Positions 8,499-17,373 of a stretch of 64,000 nt of DNA are shown here, in pieces. The position numbers were made by a program, and so were the translations under genes. This DNA is from Streptomyces sp. NBC_01216. Lineage in GTDB: Bacteria; Actinomycetota; Actinomycetes; Streptomycetales; Streptomycetaceae. The DNA is taken from contig NZ_CP108677.1 of the NCBI RefSeq assembly GCF_035994945.1, positions 1 to 64,000 on the forward strand, written 5' to 3'. Numbering within the stretch: position 1 is the first letter of the stretch; every line of letters begins with the position of its first letter. Under the pieces are notes generated by a model. The model ran no database searches and had not been told where the DNA came from. It was given only the letters and a program-made list of their open reading frames with translations.

Positions 8499-10043
8499 TC
8501 ACCCCCAGGTCTGCTCCAAGTCGGCCTCGAACCGCTGGTCGCAGTCGCCGCACAGAGACGGGCGCTTCGCTGGGGAGGGGCTCCAGCCGACGCGCGCGGT
8601 CGCCTTCCATCGTTCGTCGGTGAACGCGGCACCGCATTCGGTGCAGACGGGGCGCTGGGGGGCGGGCCAGAAGTCGTCCGGCCCCTCGCTGCGTTCCGGC
8701 TTTCGGCGCTCCTGGGTGGCAGCCGCTGGGCTGACGACGGCGCCGACCTTCTGCTTGCAGCTGTCGCACAGGTGCGGGTGGGAGTCCTTCGGGGTGCCCC
8801 AGTCCGTCGCCTGTGCCGCCTCCCAGCGTTCGTCGGTGAACTTCGCCCCGCAGCCGGTGCAGACGGGACGGCGGGCTTCGCGCTCGGCGGCCTGCTTCGC
8901 CGCCTGCTCCTGTGCCGCCCGTCGTACATCTGCTTGGTACGCCGCTGCACGGGCCTTGGCCTCTTCTGCCTCGCGGGCTTCGGCGGCCTCGAAGCGCGGG
9001 TTGCCGATCGCCTCCAGGAGCGGCTGCATGTGGTCGCGGCCGAAGCGGAGGAACACCGGGCCAGCCGGACCATGCTGGCGCAGCTGGTTCAGGCCGGTCG
9101 CGATGATCGGGATCTTCCGGTCGTAGAGATGGTGGCCGCCGCGCTGCCGCTCTCCCTGCCACGGGTGACGGGTCAGCTCTTGCAGGCGCGGGACGGTGCG
9201 GTTGGGGTTGCGCTCGCCGATGCGGTTGAACACCAGCAGCACGGGCGGATGCGGCGCATCGCCGTACCGGCCCTCGGGGACCGTCCAGCGGGTGCGCCAC
9301 ATCGGGCGCTCCTTGCCGTCGGTGTCCTTCACCTTCCGCCGGAAGAACCGGGCGTACTTCTCCAGCTTGGCGGCGAGCTCCTCCGCGGTCTCGTGGCAGT
9401 TGTCGACCTCGATGAACAGCAGCGGCACCTGGTCCTGCGGTGCGGTGAGAACCAGGTCGGCCTGGGCACCGCCCTTGCCGGGCGCGTTCCACGTGCCGGT
9501 CGCGGGCAGCGGGACCTCGGTCCAGTACGAGGCGATGGTGCCGATCCCGTCCGGTCCGTCGACGGCGGCCTGGGCGGCTGCCTGGACGTGCGGCGGGTCG
9601 TCGGCGAGCTTGGCCATGTTCGGCTTCGGGCGCAGCATCGCGATCACCGTCTCGTTGACGGCCATCGGGTGGGAGGCCCCGCTGGAGCCCGCGCCGCGCG
9701 CGGTGGAGCCCATCTCCGTCACCGGGCGCCGCAGCTCGTAGGAGGCGGCCTCCAGGCCCTTGGTGGTCAGGTTGCGCAGCGAGTCCCCCGTCTCGGTGGA
9801 GCCGCCGTTCTCGGACAGGCCGTGCTTGCGCATGTCGGAGAGTGCGCCGGTGTGCGAGGCGGTGCGGGCCTGCTTCTGCTTCGACGGGGTCTCCTTGTCG
9901 GCGTGGCGGTGGGTCAGGTGCGGTGCGCCGATCCGCTGGATCTGATCAGCCGTGGCCACCTTCAGCGCTCCGAGCACGCGCAGCACGTCGCCGCGGTAGT
10001 TGTTCGTCGACCCCGCCGGGTTGGTCTTCCGCTTCCCCGCCAC
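8499..10043 (-). CDS. replication-relaxation family protein
   Basis: 514 aa. I chose GTG at 10043 because GAGGGAG lies just upstream; the frame extends further but reads as non-coding. The N-terminal part has a winged-helix pattern (RVLGALKVATADQIQRI, then ALSDMRKHGL and LRNLTTKGLEAA). A central region has acidic and hydrophobic blocks (LLFIEVDNCHETAEELAAKL) resembling the nuclease-like core of Replic_Relax proteins. The C-terminus carries two zinc-finger-like units with the repeated pattern PVCT-x-CGA-x-FTDERW and CxxC partners. The family is linked to plasmid replication and relaxation in actinobacteria. It lies beside a field of short repeats and 1.5 kb from a relaxase, supporting a plasmid-maintenance role. 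Confidence 0.75.
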   Translation of the reverse strand: MAGKRKTNPAGSTNNYRGDVLRVLGALKVATADQIQRIGAPHLTHRHADKETPSKQKQARTASHTGALSDMRKHGLSENGGSTETGDSLRNLTTKGLEAASYELRRPVTEMGSTARGAGSSGASHPMAVNETVIAMLRPKPNMAKLADDPPHVQAAAQAAVDGPDGIGTIASYWTEVPLPATGTWNAPGKGGAQADLVLTAPQDQVPLLFIEVDNCHETAEELAAKLEKYARFFRRKVKDTDGKERPMWRTRWTVPEGRYGDAPHPPVLLVFNRIGERNPNRTVPRLQELTRHPWQGERQRGGHHLYDRKIPIIATGLNQLRQHGPAGPVFLRFGRDHMQPLLEAIGNPRFEAAEAREAEEAKARAAAYQADVRRAAQEQAAKQAAEREARRPVCTGCGAKFTDERWEAAQATDWGTPKDSHPHLCDSCKQKVGAVVSPAAATQERRKPERSEGPDDFWPAPQRPVCTECGAAFTDERWKATARVGWSPSPAKRPSLCGDCDQRFEADLEQTWG

Positions 10044-10731
10044 CAGCTCTGCTCCCTCGTTGCTCGCGACCGGCCGCCGGCCGACCGCCGCCGCTGCTGG
10101 CCGCGCCCGGCCTGGGAGGGCGTCCGGGCCCCCCGGAACCCGATGCTCTCCTCCACCACGGACATATAGAGGAGAGAAGAGGGTCGTGACGGTGCAGTTT
10201 TCGCGCCGATTGCGGCCCTGACAAGGGGGGTTTTCCTCCGGCCTCGGGTGCCGGGCACCAAAGGGAGTTCCCAAGTGGCCTTCGAAGTGGGCACCCAGGG
10301 AGTTCCCTTGGGCTTGCCCGCCACGGGCCGGCCTTCCGGTGGGATCGGCCCGAGCGGTGCCGCTGCCCGGCCCCCCGGTGAGTGCTCTTCATCGTCCGCT
10401 CTCCTTCGCTGCCCCCGGCCGGGGCGGTCGTTGCGAAAGAGCAGCGTGCAACCGACCCCCTTGACCGCCGTCTGACCGGGGCCGGTAACGGCCCTGGTCA
10501 AGGAGAAACGCGGCGGTCGGGGCGGTAGCAGACCTGGACAAGGGGTCGGAAACGGGCTCGTGGTCGGACCGACCACGCTGGACAAGGGGGCCCGGTTTGG
10601 CCCTTGCAGCCCGGATTCGCCCCACCCCGGGGAGCTGAGAGAAATCTCTGATCTCTGTCCACAGGGTGATCATCCGAGGCTGCTGGGAGTCGTCGTGATC
10701 CGCGCGGCGCCACCCAGCTGAGGAGATCTCC
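10044..10731. repeat. iteron-like repeats upstream of replication gene
   Basis: About 690 bp without a gene. At least five copies of a CTGG(A/T)CAAGGGG-like element occur: near 10217-10230, 10455-10467 (reverse), 10493-10505, about 10533-10545 and about 10578-10590. Two copies of the palindrome-like GGGAGTTCCC lie near 10262 and 10299. The 16-mer GGTCAAGGAGAAACGC near 10496 recurs at 11409. Repeats next to a replication-type gene suggest iterons or binding sites for that protein. This is inferred from pattern; spacing is irregular. Confidence 0.5.
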
Positions 10732-11175
10732 ATGCCGTACCTGATCCCGCCCCGTACCCCGCTGACGCCCAAGCAGGTGGAGCGGGGCTTCGACTACCTC
10801 TTGGCGCTGCAGATGGGTGGCGGCGCCGCTGTCGCCGGGCGGGCGGAAGCAGACCCGGAGCTGGCGTTCGTCATGCTGCGGCTGGCCGAGGACATCATCT
10901 GGCCCGTCACGGCCTTGGACGAGGACGCAGAGCTGTGCGCGGACTCCTTCGCGCTGGACGAGGTCGGGTGCGCGCTGCTGTCCGCGCTGCGCGACTGGGC
11001 GCGGGACTCCCCCATCACGGCGGCGCCGGGCATCGCCCGCAGCATCATCCGGTTCACGGTGAACGTCATTCCGGACCCCGATCACCCGGACACCGCCGAC
11101 ACCCTGGAGGCGATGCGCGATGAGCACCTGGTGCTCGCGCACGCGATGCACTCCGCACCCGGTGCGCACTCCTGA
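10732..11175 (+). CDS. hypothetical plasmid-type protein
   Basis: 147 aa, ATG preceded by GAGGAGATCTCC. It is acidic and apparently all-helical (FDYLLALQMG, FVMLRLAEDIIWPV, GCALLSALRDWARD) with no signal peptide or membrane segment. I recognise no family. It stands between two repeat fields and is transcribed away from the replication-relaxation gene, so it may belong to the replication or copy-control module, but this is inference. Confidence 0.6.
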   Translation: MPYLIPPRTPLTPKQVERGFDYLLALQMGGGAAVAGRAEADPELAFVMLRLAEDIIWPVTALDEDAELCADSFALDEVGCALLSALRDWARDSPITAAPGIARSIIRFTVNVIPDPDHPDTADTLEAMRDEHLVLAHAMHSAPGAHS

Positions 11176-11607
11176 CCGCACCACCGCACCGGGTGGGAGC
11201 GCACCGGTGCGGTGGGTGCGCACCCATCCAGTGCTCACTGGTGCGGTGGTGCGCGCACCGGGTCCATCCGGTGCGCTCCACTCGGTGGGCGGTGCGCGCA
11301 CCGGTGCGGCCGGCGCGCGGAAGTGTGCGCACCGGATGGACGGTGGGGCGGTGGAGTGGGCCCGGGTGGAGGCGATGGGGCGGTGCGCTTCTCCTTGACC
11401 TGAGCTGAGGTCAAGGAGAAACGCACCGGGTGGATGCGCGGCCCCACTCCCGTCGATGGCGTCCACTCGGACCCGGTGGGCCCCACCCAGTGGAGTGGGT
11501 GGCGAGCACGATGGAGTCCACTCCCGGCCGGTGGACTCCACTCGGTGGAGTGGACACCTGACATCGCGGCGCGCACCACCGCACCGGTGCGCGCCATCGG
11601 GGTGCGC
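11176..11607. repeat. dense palindrome/repeat field (candidate origin, oriT or partition site)
   Basis: About 430 bp of overlapping GGTGCG and CACCGG motifs. The 12-bp palindrome CGCACCGGTGCG occurs three times (11200-11211, 11297-11308, 11580-11591). A CCACTCGGTGGAGTGG palindrome lies at about 11538-11553, with further CCACTC/GAGTGG halves around it. The field lies between a hypothetical gene and the 3' end of the relaxase gene. A role in replication initiation, transfer origin or partition is inferred from density and context. Confidence 0.55.
11385..11424. terminator. 17-bp imperfect hairpin
   Basis: Positions 11385-11401 and 11408-11424 are reverse complements with one mismatch, around the 6-nt loop GAGCTG. 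The right arm repeats the 16-mer found near 10496. It may terminate the gene ending at 11175 or be part of the repeat field. Confidence 0.45.
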
Positions 11608-13578
11608 TCAGTGGCCGGCCTCCCGGCCTCGGTGCGGTCCGGGTTGCTGTGGGCGGTGCGCCTGCTGGTCGTCCCGGCGCACCGGGTGCACTGCATCGGC
11701 ATCGTCCGGTGCGGTGGCGCGGGCCGCGCGGGTGCGGGCGTCCTCGCCCGCCTTGGTGAACACGTCCTGAAGGCGGCGCAGCCGGTCGGCCGTGAGATCG
11801 AGGGCTTCCACGTCCGTGCGGGACTCCCGCAAGGCCCGCAGCGCCGTCATGTCGATCGCCTCCCCGCGACCGGCCTCCGGCTCTTGGTCGTCGTGCTCGA
11901 CTTCGCCGGCCGCAGACGCGAGCAGCTGCTCGGGCATCGCCGCCTGCTGATGGGCGACGACGTCGTACGCCCGGCCCCGCACGACGGCGGTCGTGGTAGT
12001 GCGCAGCTTCTCCCGCACCACCGCACCGGCGAGGACAGCTCGCTCGTACTGGAGCGGGATGCGGGGTATCTCCCACTCCCCCGTGTCCTGGCCCGGCGGC
12101 CGGAGCGCAGCCGGCTCGCCGGGATCGGTCGGGGGCTGCCGGTCCGGGTCGGGGGCCGGGGTGGGTGGGCGGCGCCGGCCGGGGAGGTCGGCCAGGTCCC
12201 ACCGGGCGGTGTAGAGGCGGTACTCCGACAGTCGGCCGATCGTGGTCTTCGGCTCGCTGATGTCCAGGCAGTGGGTAGAGATGGCGGCAGCCACGATCTT
12301 CTCGTCCAGGTCCGGGTCGCGGCGGCGGCCGCGCAGGATCAGGGCGAGGTGGCGTCGGGCTTCGGCGAGCAGGTGCCGGCGGTGGAAGCGCCCGCCGTCG
12401 TTCATCACGAACACCGTCGCGGCGACGTCGACGGCCGCCAGCGCTATGTCGACCACGGCGGCGACCCGGGCCCGGATCGCGGCAGCCGCGGCGCGGGCGT
12501 ACTCGAGGAGGGAGTTGATGACGTCGGCGGCGACCTTGGAGGTGAGGATCGCGCTCGTCTTCCACCGCGCGCGCAGCTGCGCGAGCGGCCGGGTCTTCTG
12601 CTTGGGCGGGCGGGTCTTGCGGGCGGCGATGGTGTTCAGCTTGGCGCGGGCGCGCTCGGAGACCACGGGCAGGAACCGCGGTTCGCCGTCGTCGTCGACG
12701 GCGGTGACGTACTCGTGCTCCAGCTCCGAAAGGCAGGTGGCGATCTGGTCGCTGCGCCGGGCAGTCCAGCGGATCAGCCCGTACGGCACCCCGGCGATCT
12801 CCATCACCGGCCGGCGCCCCGGAGTGACGGTGCGCGGCTCGGTCGCCAGCCCCAGCGTCTCGCAGACCTCCGCGGCCACGAGCTCGTTGTAGAGCGCGGA
12901 GGCGGCCACGGTGTTCTCGTACAGGGCGGTGGTGTGGATGGAGCCCCACTTCCCGTCCAGGCGCTGCCCCTTCACCGACAGCAGCACATGGTCATGGAGC
13001 AAGGGCCGGCCGGAGCGCGCCTCGTAGTGGCGGAAGCGGGCGGCGACCAGACCGCCCGGCGGCCGCACCCGGTAGATCCCGTCCTTGCCGTACCGGATCA
13101 CCGCGACCTCGTCCTCGATCCACTCCAGCACCCGTACGATCGCGCACTCGTGCGCGGCCTCGATCACCCGCCGGGTCTCCTCATCCCCCAGCGCCCACAA
13201 CAGGTAGATCGTCGGCTGCGGCCGGAACACGAAGTCGACACCGGTGACCATCACCCGGCGTCCGAGGGCGCCGGCCTTGAACGCCTCCCTCGGCGAAGCA
13301 CCCGCAGCGAGCCGCTCGGCTTCGATCCGGTCCGCGTACGGATGCCGGCCCCACTCGCCGAACAGGTTCCGCAACTGCGCCTCGGTGACCTCCTCACCCG
13401 GCGCGAGACCGAACGCGGCCAGGCCGCGGCCCATCCAGCGACCGGCCGGGACCCCGGCCTGATCCTGGGCGGCGCGCAGCGGCGTACGCGCCGGACGGCG
13501 GCCGTCACCGACAACGGTCTCGCGCAAGTAGTAGCGGTACATCTGACCGGCCCGGACGACCCTGATATCCACTGTCAT
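11608..13578 (-). CDS. MobF/TrwC-type relaxase without helicase domain
   Basis: 656 aa from ATG at 13578; the frame continues upstream but becomes low-complexity. The N-terminus has the tyrosine cluster MYRYYLRE (Tyr14, 16, 17). GVDFVFRPQPTIYLLWALGD (about 113-132) matches the MobF motif that normally reads D-x-TFS-x-PKSVSVLWAL. The metal-binding histidine motif is at FRHYEARSGRPLLHDHVLL (His184, 195, 197), followed by DGKWGSIHTTALYENT. Relaxases nick oriT and stay bound to the 5' end through a Tyr. Typical MobF proteins then carry an SF1 helicase of 500 or more residues; here only a helical Arg/Ala-rich tail follows. No Shine-Dalgarno is evident at the chosen start. Likely part of the plasmid transfer block. 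Confidence 0.75.
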   Translation of the reverse strand: MTVDIRVVRAGQMYRYYLRETVVGDGRRPARTPLRAAQDQAGVPAGRWMGRGLAAFGLAPGEEVTEAQLRNLFGEWGRHPYADRIEAERLAAGASPREAFKAGALGRRVMVTGVDFVFRPQPTIYLLWALGDEETRRVIEAAHECAIVRVLEWIEDEVAVIRYGKDGIYRVRPPGGLVAARFRHYEARSGRPLLHDHVLLSVKGQRLDGKWGSIHTTALYENTVAASALYNELVAAEVCETLGLATEPRTVTPGRRPVMEIAGVPYGLIRWTARRSDQIATCLSELEHEYVTAVDDDGEPRFLPVVSERARAKLNTIAARKTRPPKQKTRPLAQLRARWKTSAILTSKVAADVINSLLEYARAAAAAIRARVAAVVDIALAAVDVAATVFVMNDGGRFHRRHLLAEARRHLALILRGRRRDPDLDEKIVAAAISTHCLDISEPKTTIGRLSEYRLYTARWDLADLPGRRRPPTPAPDPDRQPPTDPGEPAALRPPGQDTGEWEIPRIPLQYERAVLAGAVVREKLRTTTTAVVRGRAYDVVAHQQAAMPEQLLASAAGEVEHDDQEPEAGRGEAIDMTALRALRESRTDVEALDLTADRLRRLQDVFTKAGEDARTRAARATAPDDADAVHPVRRDDQQAHRPQQPGPHRGREAGH

Positions 13579-13806
13579 GCAGACCACGCCACACGGCTCT
13601 GACCTGCAAGAAAAGGCCGGACAGCCGTACGTCCCGCCAGGCGGGAGCAGCGGCCGAACTTTCTTCGCCGGTGCCCGCCGGGCGGGAAGCGGCCCCGGGC
13701 CGGACGCGAATGTCATCGCTCTCCGGCAGCCCCCACCGGCAGCCCTCAGACCACGGCCCGGGCGACACCATCCAGCGCCACCGAACGAACACCACCCACG
13801 AGCACC

Positions 13807-13965
13807 GTGCCCACCTTCGAGACCCGCCCCCGCCTCACCGCCGACCTCCAGCACCTCACCCCTCGCCCAGCGCCGACGCTTCCACCGCGTCGTCCTGGAC
13901 GCCTTCGTAGCGGACCTGCCCACCGGCCGCCAGTTCCGCCCCGGCTTACGGGAAGCCGGCAGGTC
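13807..13965 (+). pseudogene. RelE-like toxin-family remnant
   Basis: From GTG at 13807 the reading MPTFETRPRLTADLQHLTP changes frame at about 13862 and continues as AQRRRFHRVVLDAFVADLP and TGRQFRPGLRE before ending near 13965. This two-frame reading resembles the N-terminal half of a small (about 100 aa) actinobacterial RelE-like family that I know from memory. One inserted base and a missing C-terminus make it dead. No antitoxin gene was found beside it. Confidence 0.4.
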
Positions 13966-14011
13966 CTCGGTGCCGGCTTGGTGGGCTCGTGCTACGTGAT
14001 GGAGACGTGTG

Positions 14012-14043
14012 CGGCCCCCTGACCTGTTTCGGTCAGGGGGCCG
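14012..14043. terminator. perfect 13-bp hairpin after tectonin gene
   Basis: CGGCCCCCTGACC (14012-14024) pairs exactly with GGTCAGGGGGCCG (14031-14043) around a 6-nt loop, 20 bp past the stop of the leftward tectonin-type gene. Confidence 0.75.
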
Positions 14044-14063
14044 CAAGGAGTGCTTGGTGGGGA

Positions 14064-14774
14064 TCAGCTGGGCTGGTCGCCGGTGTAGCGGAAGATGTCC
14101 CCTGCGCTGTTGATGTGCCAGACGGTGCCGTCGGCGCCGGCGGCGATGTCGACGGCAGTGCCGGGAATCTTGATCCAGGGATTGCCGCCGCTGGCGTCGT
14201 TGTTGGTGTACCGGTAAATGCTGCCGGCCGGGTCGATGCCCCACACGTTGGTCCGGGAGCCCACCGCGATCCGCTTCAGGCTGCCGTTGACGTCCGCCCA
14301 CGGGTCGGAGGGGTCCTGGTCCCCGGTGTACCGGTAGACCCGGTTGCTGCTGTTGACCCCCCAGACGGTGCCGTCCGCCCCGGCGCCGATGTCACTGAGC
14401 GAGCCGGGGATCTTGAGCCACGGGTTGGCGTCGTGGTTGGTGTACCGGTAGATGCTGCCGGCGGAGTCGACGCCCCACACGTTGGTCCGGGAGCCCGCGT
14501 CGATACGGACCAGGCTGCCGTTGATGCCCACCCAGTTCGTCGTGCTCTGGTCTCCGGTGTACCGGTAGATCTGGTTGCCGCTGTTGACCCCCCAGACGGT
14601 GCCGTCCGCCGCAGCGCCGATGTCACTCAAGCCTCCCGGGATGTTGATCCAGGGGCTTCCATCGTAGTTCGTGTAGTGGTAGATCGCGCTCGCCGCGTTC
14701 ACACCCCACACCGTCGTCCTGGACCCCGCCGAGATGGCCGAGAGACCTCCCGCGACCTTCACCCAGTCCGCCAT
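14064..14774 (-). CDS. tectonin (TECPR) beta-propeller protein
   Basis: 236 aa. ATG at 14774 has GGAAGGG upstream. The whole protein is a tandem array of about 37-residue repeats, each with an alternating pattern: ISAGSRTTVWGVNAASAIYHY, then GAAADGTVWGVNSGNQIYRYTGDQ, and so on, about six blades. The signature VWGV/I-N-x-x-x-x-IYRYT is that of tectonin/fish-egg-lectin propellers, which bind carbohydrate or lipid A in other organisms. There is no signal peptide, so it may be cytosolic or leave by a non-classical route. It is monocistronic with its own terminator. Ligand unknown. Confidence 0.8.
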   Translation of the reverse strand: MADWVKVAGGLSAISAGSRTTVWGVNAASAIYHYTNYDGSPWINIPGGLSDIGAAADGTVWGVNSGNQIYRYTGDQSTTNWVGINGSLVRIDAGSRTNVWGVDSAGSIYRYTNHDANPWLKIPGSLSDIGAGADGTVWGVNSSNRVYRYTGDQDPSDPWADVNGSLKRIAVGSRTNVWGIDPAGSIYRYTNNDASGGNPWIKIPGTAVDIAAGADGTVWHINSAGDIFRYTGDQPS

Positions 14775-15450
14775 GATGCAATCACCCTTCCTTGACCGGC
14801 ATTTGGCACCATCCTGAGCGAACTGGGCACGCTTAAGGAGGGCGTGACTGCTTGTCCCGATGCGGGACCAGCCGGAAAGAGCCGGTTTCAATTCCTGCCC
14901 GCCTTGCAGGCCAGCGGTGGAGGCCCCATGGTGGCCGGGGTTTCGACCGGAAGAGTCGTCACTCCCGCCGGGGATGGACACGAGATCCGGTTCGTGCATT
15001 TCGTCGAGATGGCGCCGCCGGACAGTCTTCGGCACCAGCGGGGCGTCACGGCCGCGTTCCCGAGCGCACGTCTTCTCCGGCCCGGAGGTCGTCAGCCCGG
15101 CCGGGTTACGGCCGGGCTGACGTGCATGCGGAGTGCGTGGGGCAGGCCCCTGCCACGCGAGAGCGGGAGGCCTACCGGCGTGTTCCCACTGGCCCGGCCG
15201 CAGCGTTGGTGCGGTTCTGGTGTGTGTGCTGCCGCTATCCGGCGAGGCTGAAGGCTCCGCCTCCGGCGATCAGCGGGACGCTGCTGAGGCCGGGCGGTCT
15301 CAGCCTCCCGCCCGTACGGGTGATAGCCGAACCACCGCGCAGCGCGCACAGAGCGGCCAAGCACGGCTGGGCACGAAGTGACGCGACTTCACGAAGGTCT
15401 GTGAGCTGCAATTATGAGCCCGCATCAGCCCTGATTCGTTGGAGATCTCC
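14775..15450. other. gene-free stretch with one strong hairpin
   Basis: About 675 bp without a supported gene. GTCAGCCCGGCCG (15091-15103) and CGGCCGGGCTGAC (15109-15121) form a perfect 13-bp stem with a 5-nt loop, terminator-like but with no obvious gene ending at it, so the gene it served may be lost. Promoters for the leftward tectonin gene and the rightward HNH gene should be inside. Confidence 0.4.
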
Positions 15451-16182
15451 GTGAAGCTGCGCCGCCTCGGCTCCTTGTACGCCGCCGTGCTCACCGCCGC
15501 TGCCCTGACCGCCTGCTCGGCCGAGACTGTGGAGGCTGACGACGCCAAGCCCACCGCCACCGCGTCCGGGATCACCAGCCCGTCCGGTGCGCCCGGCGGT
15601 ACACCGGAGGAGGCGGGGCTCCCCCTGGTCGAAGCCATCGGGGCGATCCCCGTCGCCGAGGAGAAGCGGACCGGGTACGAGCGGGACAGCTTCAAGCACT
15701 GGATCGACGAAGACGGCGACTCCTGCACGACCCGGGCGGAAGTCCTGCTCGCCGAGGCGGTCACCGCGCCGGAGCAGGGCGCCCGGTGTTCCCTGAGCGG
15801 GGGCAGCTGGCTCTCGTACTACGACGAAGTCGAGGTCACCGACGCCAGGAAGCTGGACATCGACCACATGGTCCCCTTGGCCGAGGCGTGGGACAGCGGC
15901 GCCTACGACTGGACGCCCGAGCGCCGTGAGGCATACGCCAACGACCTCGGCGCGGACAGGAGCCTGGTCGCGGTCACCGCGAAGACCAACCGGTCCAAGG
16001 CCGACCGGGACCCGGCCCAGTGGATGCCGCCCGCCGAGTCCGCGACGTGCACGTACCTCGTCGACTGGACCGCCACCAAGCTCCGCTGGGCCCTGACCAT
16101 GGATGAAGCCGAGAAGGCCGCACTCCTCAACCTCGCCGAGCCGTGCACCGACTCCATCGTCCAGTACGAGCCGGCCTCGTAG
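15451..16182 (+). CDS. lipoprotein HNH endonuclease (DUF1524/GmrSD-C type)
   Basis: 243 aa. GTG at 15451 has GGAG at 15441-15444; an earlier TTG at 15439 lies on the ribosome site. A short signal peptide ends in the lipobox LTAC (residues 19-22). The catalytic domain has KLDIDHMVPLAEAWDSGAY (Asp138, His139), an ANDL segment and TAKTNRSKADRDPAQWMPP, the His-Asn pattern of secreted HNH nucleases. Two Cys pairs could form disulfides. Likely an anchored extracellular nuclease for scavenging or competition; whether it acts on self or incoming DNA is unknown. Confidence 0.8.
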   Translation: MKLRRLGSLYAAVLTAAALTACSAETVEADDAKPTATASGITSPSGAPGGTPEEAGLPLVEAIGAIPVAEEKRTGYERDSFKHWIDEDGDSCTTRAEVLLAEAVTAPEQGARCSLSGGSWLSYYDEVEVTDARKLDIDHMVPLAEAWDSGAYDWTPERREAYANDLGADRSLVAVTAKTNRSKADRDPAQWMPPAESATCTYLVDWTATKLRWALTMDEAEKAALLNLAEPCTDSIVQYEPAS

Positions 16183-16272
16183 CTCCACCCACCCCCGGGA
16201 GGCGGACTTCACCTTCAGTGAAGGCGGATTCGACTCTGAAGCGTGCGGGCGGCCGCAGCGTCAGGAGCAGGC

Positions 16273-16488
16273 ATGAAGGAAATCGACGAGCAACACCTCA
16301 TCGAGTCGGGCCTGGTGGTGCTCGACATCACCGCGGCCGATAACGAGACCGCGCACCGGGTCGTAGCCGAGTTGGGCCAGCGCTGGGCAACGTCCGGCCC
16401 GCCCGTTCTCCGGCGGACACCCGGCGTTCCGGGCGTCAGCGCACGTGTCTACGCCGACATCCGGCGCACCGGGACCGAAGAACCGTAG
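16273..16488 (+). CDS. DUF6207 family protein
   Basis: 71 aa. ATG at 16273 with AGGAGC just upstream fits better than the longer frame from 16243. Sequence begins MKEIDEQHLIESGLVVLDIT, contains RWATSGPP, and ends near GVSARVYADIRR, which I recognise as the Streptomyces-specific DUF6207 pattern. Small, soluble, function unknown. It follows the HNH lipoprotein gene by 90 bp, with a weak hairpin between them. Confidence 0.7.
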   Translation: MKEIDEQHLIESGLVVLDITAADNETAHRVVAELGQRWATSGPPVLRRTPGVPGVSARVYADIRRTGTEEP

Positions 16489-16641
16489 ATCGGAGAGCAG
16501 GGCTGGGCACGAGCGACGTGGCCACCGGGCGTCTGTGCGTACGGCACGTTGGTGGACACCCTGGGAATTCGAGCGGGCCGGGCTGTAGCGCGCAGCCTGC
16601 GGCCGGCTGGCCCCGAGCCCCTCGCCCCGAGCGCTCACAGT

Positions 16642-17290
16642 TCAGCCGAGGTCGTCGCGGGTGAGGTCGGGGCGCAGGCGGTGCCAGGAGGGCTGGCGCA
16701 GGCGCCCGGCCTTGGTCCGGGTCGTGTACCGGACTTCTCCGACCAGGCGGGGCTCCACCCACCGGGCACCGGTCACCGCGCGCCGCTCGGTGAACGGGCA
16801 CGTTTCGGACGCCGCGGTCTCGAAAGGGCCGAGAGGGTGGTGCGCTCAGCATCGCTCCAGCCGGTGCCGACGCTGCCGACGTAGTGGAGCTCCCCGCCGG
16901 GGTGGGGTTGGCCCATGAGGAGGGCACCGGGAAGGGAAGTGAGCCTGAGCCTCCCGCGGCCTGGCACCCATCCGCCGATCACGATGTCCTCGGTCCGCAC
17001 GTGCCGGACCTTGATCCACGCCCGGGACCTGATACCCGGCTCGTAGAGCGAGGTGAGGTGCTTGGCGACCATGCCTTCCAGGCCGGCAGTCCGGGTCATC
17101 TCCAGTGCTTGCCGCCCGTGCCCGACGACCGCAGCAGGCGTCGACCAGACGGCCCCGGCCAAGCGCAGGGACCCCAGGACGGAGCGGCGCTCGAAGTACG
17201 GGGTGCGGGTCAGGCCGGGGGTGTCGAGGAAGAGGATGTCGAACAGCGAAGCGCGCGGGTTCGTGGATTCCTGGGGGCGTAGGCGTAGGA
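16642..17290 (-). pseudogene. ATP-dependent DNA ligase, 3' part only, frameshifted
   Basis: Reading leftward, similarity begins abruptly at FDILFLDTPG (ligase motif III) at about 17245 and runs through GLEGMVAKHLTSLYEPG (motif IV region), WIKVRHVRTEDIVIGGWVPG (motif V region) and YVGSVGTGWSDAERTTL. Near 16830 the frame shifts by one base, after which ERRAVTGARWVEPRLVGEVR and WHRLRPDLTRDDLG finish the gene at TGA (16642-16644). The N-terminal half with the catalytic Lys is missing. It is the LigD-ligase/LigC type. It lies back to back with a second decayed copy on the other strand. Confidence 0.7.
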
Positions 17291-17373
17291 ACCCGACCGC
17301 GGAAGCGCTGTTTTGCCTTTCCTTCAGTCTGGTTCCCGTCCCGACGGTTCGAAGACGCCTGCGAAGAAGCGCA

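Noticed and set aside
8292..10169. 625-aa rightward frame
   Set aside because: Antisense shadow of the replication-relaxation gene; composition unlike protein.
11176..11607. CRISPR array
   Set aside because: Repeats are short, overlapping and palindromic with irregular spacing and no unique spacers; no cas genes in the window.
11434..13602. 722-aa rightward frame
   Set aside because: Antisense shadow of the relaxase gene, which has recognisable catalytic motifs.
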